45,577 nucleotides of DNA, from contig JAJPXG010000044.1 in NCBI GenBank assembly GCA_021205565.1, forward strand, positions 1 through 45,577. Direction: 5' to 3'. Each line of letters begins with the position of its first letter. Positions within the stretch are counted from its first letter, which is position 1. The translations under genes were made by a program, and so were the position numbers. This stretch comes from Lachnospiraceae bacterium (GTDB lineage Bacteria > Bacillota > Clostridia > Lachnospirales > Lachnospiraceae). The notes under the pieces are model-generated. The model was not told the origin of the DNA. It ran no database searches and saw nothing but the letters and a program-made list of their open reading frames with translations. Below, piece by piece: positions 33,986 to 41,010 of this stretch.

Positions 33986-34918
33986 ATGATTCCCGTATAT
34001 ATTATCAATGGCTTTCTGGACAGCGGCAAGACCGAGTTCATCAACTATACCATCTCTCAGCCTTATTTTCAGACCAGGGACAAGACCCTGCTTTTAGTCT
34101 GCGAGGAGGGCGAGGTGGAGTATGACCCGGCGCTTTTAAAGAAAACCCGCTCGGTCATGGAGCTGGTCGGGGAGGAGAGCGATTTTACCACCGCCAACCT
34201 GATTGCACTGGAGAAAAAACATCGTCCCGGCCGCATCATCATCGAGTGGAACGGTATGTGGAATTTCAAGGATATGAAGCTGCCCTGGCACTGGCAGGTG
34301 GAGCAGCAGATTACCATGATCGACGGCAGCACCTTCCAGCTGTATTATACCAATATGCGTTCCCTGCTGGCGGAGATGATCCGCAAAACGGAGATGGTTA
34401 TTATGAACCGCTGCGACGGCCTGGATGACCAGCTGTCCTCTTTCAAGCGTAATTTAAAGGCGGTCAACCAGCAGATGGAAGTGGTCTTTGAAAACTCTGA
34501 GGGTGAGATGTCCAATCTCTTTGAGGAGGATCTTCCCTATGATCTGAAGGCCGACGTGATCGAGCTGGATGATTCCAACTACGGGATCTGGTTCATAGAC
34601 ACCATGGATCATGTGGAGCGCTACGTCGGCAAGACCTTTTCCTACCTGGCGCAGGTGGGCAGACCGGACGAGTATCCGAAGGGATATTTTCTGCCGGGCC
34701 GCCTGATTATGACCTGCTGCGCCGAGGACATTCAGTTCTTCGGCTTTGCCTGTGAGTACCAGGGCGCGGAGGCGCTGAAGGTGGAAGAGTGGGTGAAGGT
34801 CACCGCCAGAATGGACTTAGAGGAGTGGCCGGATTACGAGGGGAAGGGGCCGGTGATGAAGGCTGTTTCCGTCGTAAAGGTGCAGGCGCCCAGAGAGAAG
34901 GTCATCAGCTTCAGCTGA
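33986..34918 (+). CDS. CobW-like GTPase fused to a YcgQ/TIGR03943-like C-terminal domain
   Basis: A 310-residue protein. The track starts at 33971, but AGGAGA precedes the ATG at 33986 (MIPVYIINGFLDSGKTEF). The N-terminal part has a Walker A motif (GFLDSGKT, 9-16), IIIEWNGMW in place of the usual EPSG and NRCD (guanine-binding NKxD-like). It lacks the GCxCC metal motif of true CobW proteins. From about residue 235, PKGYFLPGRLIMTCCAEDIQFFGFACEY resembles the C-terminal domain of YcgQ/TIGR03943 proteins, which carry a similar CCAxD motif and are linked to zinc or other metal handling. No membrane segment is seen. It follows the first CobW gene, suggesting a shared metal role. Confidence 0.75.
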   Translation: MIPVYIINGFLDSGKTEFINYTISQPYFQTRDKTLLLVCEEGEVEYDPALLKKTRSVMELVGEESDFTTANLIALEKKHRPGRIIIEWNGMWNFKDMKLPWHWQVEQQITMIDGSTFQLYYTNMRSLLAEMIRKTEMVIMNRCDGLDDQLSSFKRNLKAVNQQMEVVFENSEGEMSNLFEEDLPYDLKADVIELDDSNYGIWFIDTMDHVERYVGKTFSYLAQVGRPDEYPKGYFLPGRLIMTCCAEDIQFFGFACEYQGAEALKVEEWVKVTARMDLEEWPDYEGKGPVMKAVSVVKVQAPREKVISFS

Positions 34919-34948
34919 TCTGTGACATTACCGAGGGGGATTTTTGCA

Positions 34949-35719
34949 GTGGCCATTGAGAATGAAAAAGACATCCTGCAGCTGAGAAAACGATTTCAGG
35001 ATCTGGCGCGCCGCTCCTATGAGCAGAATATCTTTACATTTACACCCATGCTGGGCCTGGCTGAACAGACAGTGTTCTGGGAAGCCGAGCCCTCTTTGCG
35101 TTACGCGGGCTATGCGATTGACGGCGGCAGAGAAAATGCGGAGCGTGTCATGATTCGCTTCGGCAATGAAAAAGACTTAGGCTATGCGGAAGCTTTTCCC
35201 ATCAGTCTGGTGCATATCCGTTCGCTGCAGGCGAAATTTTCCGATGATTTTACGCACCGGGATTTCCTGGGCGCCCTGATGCACCTGGGGATCGAACGCG
35301 ATCTTTTAGGGGATATCCTCGTGGGAGAAAAGCAGGGATACCTGTTCTACCAGACCTCCATCGTCGATTTCCTCTGCCGGGAGCTTAAGCAGGTAAAGCA
35401 TACAACGGTTATCTGTGAGCCCGCCGCGTCTGTGACGGAGTACCAGGAGACACCGCCTGTTTCAGAGACAATTCTGGTCGCGAGCGAACGCCTGGACGCA
35501 GTGATTTCACAGGTGTATCATCTTTCCCGCAGCCAGAGCATAGAATTATTCCGGAAAAAGCAGGTCTTCGTCTCCGGAAGGCTGTGTGAAAATAACAGCC
35601 GTGACTGCAAGGCAGGCGAAGTGATCAGTGTGCGCGGCTATGGCAGATTGATCTATGACGGTATTGACCACACTACAAAGAAAGGAAAACAGAGCGTAAA
35701 TCTGCGCGTTTACCGGTGA
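34949..35719 (+). CDS. YlmH-like S4-domain RNA-binding protein
   Basis: A 256-residue cytoplasmic protein. The track begins at a GTG (34922); GTG at 34949 behind GAGGGGGA gives VAIENEKDILQLRKRFQDLARRS, the usual YlmH start. The N-terminal two thirds is the YlmH domain (FTPMLGLAEQ, FSDDFTHRDFLGALMHLGIERDLLGDI). The C-terminal S4 domain runs about 178-240 (RLDAVISQVYHLSRSQSIELFRKKQVFVSGRLC, GEVISVRGYGRL). YlmH acts on ribosome-associated RNA and in Bacillus and Streptococcus is linked to division genes and to rescue of stalled large subunits. Here it is away from the dcw cluster. It overlaps the next gene by 4 nt (GTGA). Confidence 0.9.
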   Translation: MAIENEKDILQLRKRFQDLARRSYEQNIFTFTPMLGLAEQTVFWEAEPSLRYAGYAIDGGRENAERVMIRFGNEKDLGYAEAFPISLVHIRSLQAKFSDDFTHRDFLGALMHLGIERDLLGDILVGEKQGYLFYQTSIVDFLCRELKQVKHTTVICEPAASVTEYQETPPVSETILVASERLDAVISQVYHLSRSQSIELFRKKQVFVSGRLCENNSRDCKAGEVISVRGYGRLIYDGIDHTTKKGKQSVNLRVYR

Positions 35720-36762
35720 ATGAAATGTTTGGATATACGGTGGATCAGTGGCTGTTCTTTTTTTATTTTTACTGCTTTTGTGGCTGGGTTTTTGAGAGCA
35801 CTTATGTTTCGGTTAAGGACAGACATTTTGTCAACCGCGGCTTTATGCATGGGCCGTTTCTGCCGCTGTATGGGTGCGGGGCGATTATGATGCTGGTGGT
35901 CAGCAGACCCTTCGCGGATCATCTGATTCTGACCTACATAGCAGGCTGTATCGGCGCGACGGTGCTGGAATATCTGACCGGCGCGTGGATGGAGGCGCTT
36001 TTCAAGGTCCGATACTGGGATTATTCCAATCAGAAGTTTAATATCAGGGGATATGTCTGCTTAAGCTCTACCCTGGTGTGGGGGCTTTTGACTATTCTGA
36101 TGACCAGAGTGATTCATGTGCATGTGGAGAGTCTGGTGCTCTTGATTCCGACGGAGGTTTTGTCCGCTCTGGTGTCTGTGCTGACGGTGTATATCGGCAT
36201 TGACCTGGCGCTGTCCTTCAAGGCTGCGTTCGATCTGCGCGATATGCTGATTAAGCTGGAAAATGCGAGACAGGAGGCAGCGCAGCTGCAGGAGAAGCTG
36301 TCGGAGGCCATGGATATGGCCGGAGAGCAGCTGGTTGAGAAGAAGGAAAAATATACCCAGGATCTGCAGCTTTTAAAGGAAAAGCTGCCAAAACCGGGTC
36401 TGGATATGGATGTACGAAGAGAGAAGCTTTCCCGGTATTTGTCCGGAATGGAAGATCGCAGCAAAAAGCGTACTGCTGACAGAGTATCATCCATAGAGGT
36501 ATGGAGAGAAAAAATGTCCCAGTATGTGCCTGACGTGGACGCGCTTCGCGATTCTTTAAAAAAGCGGGGTGTGGATATGGAGCAGCTGTTTGAGAGAATG
36601 GAAACGACCCGCCGCCAGTATGCGGATTTAAAGGAACGCATTAAGGGAATGTCTCTGCATCCTTTAAAGCACAATCCAACGCTTTCCTCCGACAGATTTA
36701 AAGAGGCTTTAAAAGAGCTGCGCGAGGAAATTGAGCGAAACGACGGGGAACAACCAAGGTAA
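35716..36762 (+). CDS. CmpB-like membrane protein with a long C-terminal coiled coil
   Basis: A 348-residue protein starting at GTG (overlap GTGA with ylmH). The N-terminal 175 residues hold five TM helices and match the CmpB-type putative ABC-transporter permease family: FYFYCFCGWVFESTYVSV, NRGFMHGPFLPLYGCGA, YIAGCIGATVLEYLTGAWME and FKVRYWDYSNQKFNIRGYVCL. Despite the family name, a transport role is unproven. Residues 180-345 are charged and helical, with heptad-like runs (ENARQEAAQLQEKLSEAMDM, MEQLFERMETTRRQYADLKERI), making a cytoplasmic coiled coil longer than in most relatives. No ATPase gene is adjacent. Confidence 0.83.
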   Translation: MNEMFGYTVDQWLFFFYFYCFCGWVFESTYVSVKDRHFVNRGFMHGPFLPLYGCGAIMMLVVSRPFADHLILTYIAGCIGATVLEYLTGAWMEALFKVRYWDYSNQKFNIRGYVCLSSTLVWGLLTILMTRVIHVHVESLVLLIPTEVLSALVSVLTVYIGIDLALSFKAAFDLRDMLIKLENARQEAAQLQEKLSEAMDMAGEQLVEKKEKYTQDLQLLKEKLPKPGLDMDVRREKLSRYLSGMEDRSKKRTADRVSSIEVWREKMSQYVPDVDALRDSLKKRGVDMEQLFERMETTRRQYADLKERIKGMSLHPLKHNPTLSSDRFKEALKELREEIERNDGEQPR

Positions 36763-36819
36763 CACATACGCGCGTGGTACTGTCATATGCGCAGATAAAA
36801 AGAAAATGGGGAGAATAAA

Positions 36820-38205
36820 GTGAACGAATCAACAAAAGAAAAGAAAATGCATCATACGAAATCGCAGGATCTGCTGAACGGTCCGGTAGCTGGGACGCTC
36901 TTGTCCTTTTCCATGCCCTTTATGCTCAGCACGCTGCTGCAGACGCTGTATTCCACGACAGACACCATTGTGGTCGGACAGTATCTGGGTCAGAACGGCC
37001 TGTCGGCGGTATCCAACGGCAGCCAGCTGATGCAGATGTTGTATATGGTCTGCGTGGGCTTTTCCACTGCCGGACAGATTCTGATCGCGCAGGCGTCGGG
37101 AGCCGGAGACCAGGACAAAATTCAACGGGTTGTAGATGTGCTGCTGGTGCTGGAGCTGGCCATGTCCGTGTTTTTCGGCGTCATCTGCATGACCTGCAGT
37201 ACCTGGATGCTGCAGGCGCTGGCAACACCGGCTGAGGCCTTTGAGCAGGCGCAGTATTATATTATCATCTGCGGTTTCGGTATTATTTTTACAGGACTTT
37301 ATAATATGCTGAGCACTGTTTTGAGAGGCGTAGGCGACAGCTTTCATCCGTTTCTGTTTGTGCTGATCGCTTCCGTTGTGAATGTTGTGCTGGATGTGGC
37401 ATTTATTGCGGTGTTCAGACTGGATGTGGCAGGCGCGGCGCTGGCAACGGTGATTGGACAGGTGATCAGTGTTGTCTTCAGTATCTTTTATATCAATCGG
37501 CACAGAGAGGAATTTCCTTTTGTGCTGCGCATCCGGAATCTGCGGATGGACAAAAATATTGCGGGAATGCTGGTAAAGCTTGGGGTCCCCGCAGCCATTC
37601 AGAGCGCGGCCATTCAGTTCAGCTTTCTTTTTGTCAGCCGTATGGTCAACTCCCTGGGCGTATCTGTCAGCGCGGCCTTCGGCGTGCTGCAGAAGATCCG
37701 CAATGTTCCGGGAATTCTGACGCAGGGGCTGAGTCTGGGCGCTTCCCCGATGATCGGACAGAACCTTGGCGCGCGCAGGACAGACCGTGTGAGTCAGGTG
37801 GTGAAGAGCACGCTGCTGTTTGCAACAGTGATCAATTTTGTTTTCGGTGTCCTGTATTTCGCGTTTCCTGTGCTGTGGTTCCGCGCCTTTACACAGGATG
37901 AGGCGGTGTTGGCTTATGCCTCGCTCTGCATGCTGACGCTGCTGATCGAGCTTCCCGCCAAGTGCCTGATGCCGGGCTGCAACGCCCTGGTCAGTGCCCA
38001 GGGCTTTGTGCAGTTCAGCATGATTGTCGCGTTTGTGGACGCCTTTGCGGGCAGGGTTTTATTCTGCTGGCTTTTCGGCGTGTTCTTAGGCTGGGGCGCC
38101 ATGGGCTTCTTCCTTGGATACAGTCTCGGCACCTACATGACCGCAATTCCTGTCTTTGTCTATTTCATTACAGGACTCTGGAAAAAGAGAACGAAGCTTT
38201 TGTGA
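36820..38205 (+). CDS. MATE family multidrug/cation efflux transporter
   Basis: A 461-residue inner-membrane protein with 12 predicted TM helices, using Na or proton gradients to export organic cations or drugs. It starts at GTG 36820 behind GGGGAGAA (VNESTKEKKMHHTK). MPFMLSTLLQTLYSTTDTIVVGQYLG is the typical first helix region. PLTEE-like pseudo-symmetry is visible as KLGVPAAIQSAAIQFSFLFVSRMVNSLG at the start of the second half, and QGLSLGASPMIGQNLGA is a strong family signature. The substrate is unknown. It converges on pyrI with only 7 nt between stops and no visible terminator. Confidence 0.92.
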   Translation: MNESTKEKKMHHTKSQDLLNGPVAGTLLSFSMPFMLSTLLQTLYSTTDTIVVGQYLGQNGLSAVSNGSQLMQMLYMVCVGFSTAGQILIAQASGAGDQDKIQRVVDVLLVLELAMSVFFGVICMTCSTWMLQALATPAEAFEQAQYYIIICGFGIIFTGLYNMLSTVLRGVGDSFHPFLFVLIASVVNVVLDVAFIAVFRLDVAGAALATVIGQVISVVFSIFYINRHREEFPFVLRIRNLRMDKNIAGMLVKLGVPAAIQSAAIQFSFLFVSRMVNSLGVSVSAAFGVLQKIRNVPGILTQGLSLGASPMIGQNLGARRTDRVSQVVKSTLLFATVINFVFGVLYFAFPVLWFRAFTQDEAVLAYASLCMLTLLIELPAKCLMPGCNALVSAQGFVQFSMIVAFVDAFAGRVLFCWLFGVFLGWGAMGFFLGYSLGTYMTAIPVFVYFITGLWKKRTKLL

Positions 38206-38212
38206 TCAGAGC

Positions 38213-38647
38213 TTACTCAAACCGCCCGTTAAATTTCTCTTCGCAGTAAATACAGCGGTAAACGCGCTTGTTTGCGTCAGTCAATTTGAAAATATGCGGA
38301 AGCCCCTGCTCGATGGAAGTAATACAGCGGGGGTTTTTGCATTTGATGACGCCGTAGATTTTCTCAGGCAGCACCAGCTCCCGTTTTTCTACGATTTCCG
38401 CATTTTTAATGACGTTGACGGTGATTTTATCATCCAGAATCGCCAGCACGTCCAGGTTCAGAATGTCGATATCGCATTCCACCTTCAGGATGTCCTTTTT
38501 GCCCAGCTTGTTGCTGCGGGCGTTGCGGATGATGGCGACCTGGCAGTCGAGCTTGTCCAGGTGCAGGTAGCGGTAAATTTCCATGCTCCGGCCGGCCGGG
38601 ATGTGGTCTAAGACGAAGCCTTCCTCAATTTTTCCTACATTTAACAT
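38213..38647 (-). CDS. pyrI: Aspartate carbamoyltransferase regulatory subunit
   Basis: A 144-residue allosteric subunit that binds nucleotides and joins catalytic trimers. The N-terminal domain starts MLNVGKIEEGFVLDHIPAGRSMEIYRYL, typical of PyrI. The C-terminal zinc domain has CKNPRC and, 23 residues on, CIYC, the four zinc ligands. It is transcribed after pyrB with an 80-nt gap, the PyrB-PyrI order known from enterics and many Clostridia. Confidence 0.96.
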   Translation of the reverse strand: MLNVGKIEEGFVLDHIPAGRSMEIYRYLHLDKLDCQVAIIRNARSNKLGKKDILKVECDIDILNLDVLAILDDKITVNVIKNAEIVEKRELVLPEKIYGVIKCKNPRCITSIEQGLPHIFKLTDANKRVYRCIYCEEKFNGRFE

Positions 38648-38726
38648 CTATGAGAATCTCCTTTATTTCATATCTAAGCTTTTATCAGTATCGTAGGGGT
38701 GATATTTCAAAATGTCCCTGATATGA

Positions 38727-39641
38727 TCAGACTTTGATCTCTAAGAGCGTCAGAATCAGCGCCATGCGCACATATCGCCCATACTGCACCTGATCGAAAT
38801 ATACCGCCCTCGGATCGTCGTCCACCTCCACGGAAATCTCATTGACGCGGGGCAGCGGATGCAGCACCAGCATGTCAGGGCGGGCCTTTTTCATTTTTGC
38901 TTTTGTTAAAATATAGAAGTCCTTCAGGCGGACATAATCCTCCTCATTGAAAAAGCGCTCTCTCTGCACGCGGGTCATATATAAAAGATCCAGGTCGCCG
39001 ATGGCGGCTTCTAAGTCGATGACCTCCTCAAAGGGAATACCGGCCTCTCTTAATTCCTCCCGCACATAGCTGGGAATGCGCAGCTCATCCGGAGAGATGA
39101 AGACAAAATGGATATTGTCATAGCGCATCAGCGCGTGCACGAGCGAGTGAACGGTGCGGCCGAATTTCAAGTCGCCGCAAAAGCCGATCGTGAAGTTATT
39201 TAAGCGGCCCTTTAAAGAGCGGATGGTCATTAAATCCGTCAGCGTCTGCGTGGGATGCTCGTGGCCGCCGTCGCCGGCGTTGATTACCGGAATTTTAGAT
39301 TTGGAGGCGGCTACCATCGGCGCACCCTCTTTTGGGTGGCGCATGGCGCAGATATCCGCGAAGCACGATACAGTGCGGATGGTGTCCGCGACGCTCTCGC
39401 CCTTGGCGGCGGAAGAGGAGTCGGCGGAGGCGAAGCCCAAGACCTGGCCGCCTAAGGACAGCATGGCCGATTCGAAGCTTAAACGGGTCCGGGTGGATGG
39501 TTCGTAAAAGCAGGTGGCCAGGATTTTGCCGTCGCAGGCGTGGGCGTATTTCGCCCGGTTTTTCATAATGTCCTCCGCCAGATCAAAGAGCTGGTTGAGT
39601 TCCTCTGTAGTAAAATCCAGAGGTTTCATCAGATGTCGCAT
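38727..39641 (-). CDS. pyrB: Aspartate carbamoyltransferase catalytic subunit
   Basis: Forms N-carbamoyl-aspartate from carbamoyl phosphate and aspartate, the committed step of pyrimidine synthesis. 304 residues. [12 protein letters not shown] (phosphate-binding, about 52-63), [25 protein letters not shown] and [11 protein letters not shown] are all conserved. The mobile 240s-type loop with TRVQRERF is also present. AAGGAG precedes the ATG at 11 nt. With pyrI it should form a dodecameric regulated enzyme. A hairpin and a possible promoter lie between it and the upstream nitroreductase gene. Confidence 0.97.
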   Translation of the reverse strand: MRHLMKPLDFTTEELNQLFDLAEDIMKNRAKYAHACDGKILATCFYEPSTRTRLSFESAMLSLGGQVLGFASADSSSAAKGESVADTIRTVSCFADICAMRHPKEGAPMVAASKSKIPVINAGDGGHEHPTQTLTDLMTIRSLKGRLNNFTIGFCGDLKFGRTVHSLVHALMRYDNIHFVFISPDELRIPSYVREELREAGIPFEEVIDLEAAIGDLDLLYMTRVQRERFFNEEDYVRLKDFYILTKAKMKKARPDMLVLHPLPRVNEISVEVDDDPRAVYFDQVQYGRYVRMALILTLLEIKV

Positions 39642-39679
39642 ATTTCTTCATTCTCCTTATTTCATTCACAGCCATAGAA

Positions 39680-39707
39680 AAGGACCGTAGAAAAAACTAC
39701 GATCCTT
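39680..39707 (-). terminator. Hairpin between the nitroreductase gene and pyrB
   Basis: On the minus strand AAGGATCGTAG-TTTTTT-CTACGGTCCTT: an 11-bp stem (one G.U) with a U6 loop, followed by a weak TTTTC. It could end the nitroreductase transcript or act in the pyrB leader. A TTGACA with a short 15-bp spacer to TATAAG overlaps the nitroreductase 3' end just upstream. Confidence 0.6.
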
Positions 39708-39713
39708 ATATCA

Positions 39714-40256
39714 TCATGATAAAAATGTCAATAAATCGGAAACTCCTTTTTTGCGGGGAACGGAGGGCTCCTCAGCCGCATATCCGAGAGGAATCAGGAC
39801 GGATACCTCTTTTGTCTCGTCAAGTCCTAACAGCTTGGCGGTTTTATCATAATCAAAGATTCCGAGAATTACGGTAGCAAGCCCCTGATCATGAGCCGCG
39901 TTGCAGAAGTTTGCGGCGCTGATGCCTGCATCGTACATCTGCCAGGCCCCTTCTTTTGTGGTGGAATAGGAACCGTCCCGCTCAAAGCCGCTGCGCTTTG
40001 TCACGAAATACTGCACCATCAGCACCGGTGCATTTCTGATAATATCCCCATTGTGTGCATACTGCGCGGTGCATTCCGACGCGATGCGCTCCTTCAACTC
40101 CCCGGTCACCGCCGCGTAGCGGGTGATCTGGGTATTCTTCCAGCTGGGGGAGAAGCTTACGGTCTCGATGATGTCCTCGATCAGCTGCGGATCCACTTCC
40201 TGTTCGGTGAACTGACGAACACTGCGTCTGGTTTTCAGGCATTCCTTCACTTCCAT
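39714..40256 (-). CDS. Nitroreductase family FMN protein
   Basis: A 180-residue flavoprotein, usually dimeric, reducing nitroaromatics, quinones or related substrates with NAD(P)H. The N-terminal CLKTRRSVRQF is the FMN phosphate-binding motif. FSPSWKNTQ, a Trp-containing variant of the usual SPSxxNxQ, binds the flavin. DAGISAANFCNAAHDQGLATVILG and IPLGYAAEEPSVPRKK complete the family pattern. GGAGGA precedes the ATG. The physiological substrate is unknown. Confidence 0.92.
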   Translation of the reverse strand: MEVKECLKTRRSVRQFTEQEVDPQLIEDIIETVSFSPSWKNTQITRYAAVTGELKERIASECTAQYAHNGDIIRNAPVLMVQYFVTKRSGFERDGSYSTTKEGAWQMYDAGISAANFCNAAHDQGLATVILGIFDYDKTAKLLGLDETKEVSVLIPLGYAAEEPSVPRKKGVSDLLTFLS

Positions 40257-40304
40257 GTGTAGTCCTCCTTCTTGATTTCGTTTCTGTTGCTTTAACCTTT
40301 TTGT

Positions 40305-40333
40305 AGTATAACAAAATCATTCTGTTGTTTCAA
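40305..40333 (-). promoter_or_regulatory. Nitroreductase promoter
   Basis: On the minus strand: TTGAAA, a 17-bp spacer and TATACT, about 50 nt upstream of the start codon. Confidence 0.6.
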
Positions 40334-40361
40334 TGGAAAATTAAAAAAGTTGAAGCCGTAA

Positions 40362-40748
40362 TCAGAAGAACTTATGCCAGCCATTCCTTTCCTTATCTTC
40401 AGAATTATCATCGTCCGCCTTTTTCTCTGTCAGAACGGCCGACATATAGCTGTTCACAATATCTTCGAGATATCGATATTGTGCGGAGGAAAGCTCGCTG
40501 ATTTTACCGGAAAGCGCTGCATAATCGTCATTCGTCACTTTCCCCATCAGCAGATAATCAGAGCTGATATCCAGCGCCGAGCATATGCGGATGATATTTT
40601 CAGGCCGCAGCGCTTTTTTGCCCAGTTCGGCAGTAGAAACAGTCTGCGGCGTGATTCCGGCCTTTTCGGCCAGCTCCTCCTGGGTCATTCTCAACTGTTT
40701 TCTGCGGTCGTAGATTCGCTTCCCCATCTGTCTTAATAAATCATCCAT
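40362..40748 (-). CDS. XRE family helix-turn-helix regulator
   Basis: A 128-residue DNA-binding protein. The track starts at a GTG (40763) inside the ribosome binding region; the ATG at 40748 has GGAG 6 nt upstream and gives MDDLLRQMGKRIYDRRK. The Cro/C1-type HTH covers about residues 10-65 (LRMTQEELAEKAGITPQTVSTAELGKKALRPENIIRICSAL). A C-terminal helical part and an Asp/Lys-rich tail follow. It is divergent from the polysaccharide locus, and the shared intergenic region carries repeated CCATAG sites, so it may regulate that locus and itself; that is inference. Confidence 0.88.
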   Translation of the reverse strand: MDDLLRQMGKRIYDRRKQLRMTQEELAEKAGITPQTVSTAELGKKALRPENIIRICSALDISSDYLLMGKVTNDDYAALSGKISELSSAQYRYLEDIVNSYMSAVLTEKKADDDNSEDKERNGWHKFF

Positions 40749-40808
40749 AACGTACTCCACCAATGCTATGAAATAATTTTATCAGCCATGTAATAGATTG
40801 ATAAGCGC

Positions 40809-40921
40809 CCATAGAAGAAAAAAGGCGTTCATGGCATTATAAAAACAGCAAACGGGGTTGATTTTTATCGCCTTTAGCGTGTATAATATGCCATAGCCGA
40901 AAAATATCAACCATAGCATGG
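40809..40921. repeat. CCATAG repeats around the divergent promoter, putative operators
   Basis: CCATAG occurs at 40809, 40891 and 40911, the last two exactly 20 bp apart and directly downstream of the -10 box. The last lies in the palindrome CCAT-AGC-ATGG (40911-40921). The inverse form CTATG occurs at 40766. They are good candidates for the binding sites of the adjacent XRE protein. Confidence 0.4.
40858..40887 (+). promoter_or_regulatory. Promoter of the polysaccharide locus
   Basis: TTGATT, an 18-bp spacer and a perfect TATAAT. Predicted start near 40894, giving a leader of about 115 nt to the kinase gene. Confidence 0.65.
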
Positions 40922-41010
40922 ATAACGGGCAAAAATGAACGAAATTACGATTATGTATAAGCTGCGGGAGCCGTCAGAGCCCTTGCATGGAAATACGACA
41001 GGAAGAATAT

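Noticed and set aside
33316-34044. 242-residue minus-strand ORF over the His-rich region
   Set aside because: Met/Val-rich low complexity (VMVVMIMVMMIM) is the antisense of His/Asp codons and not a real membrane protein.
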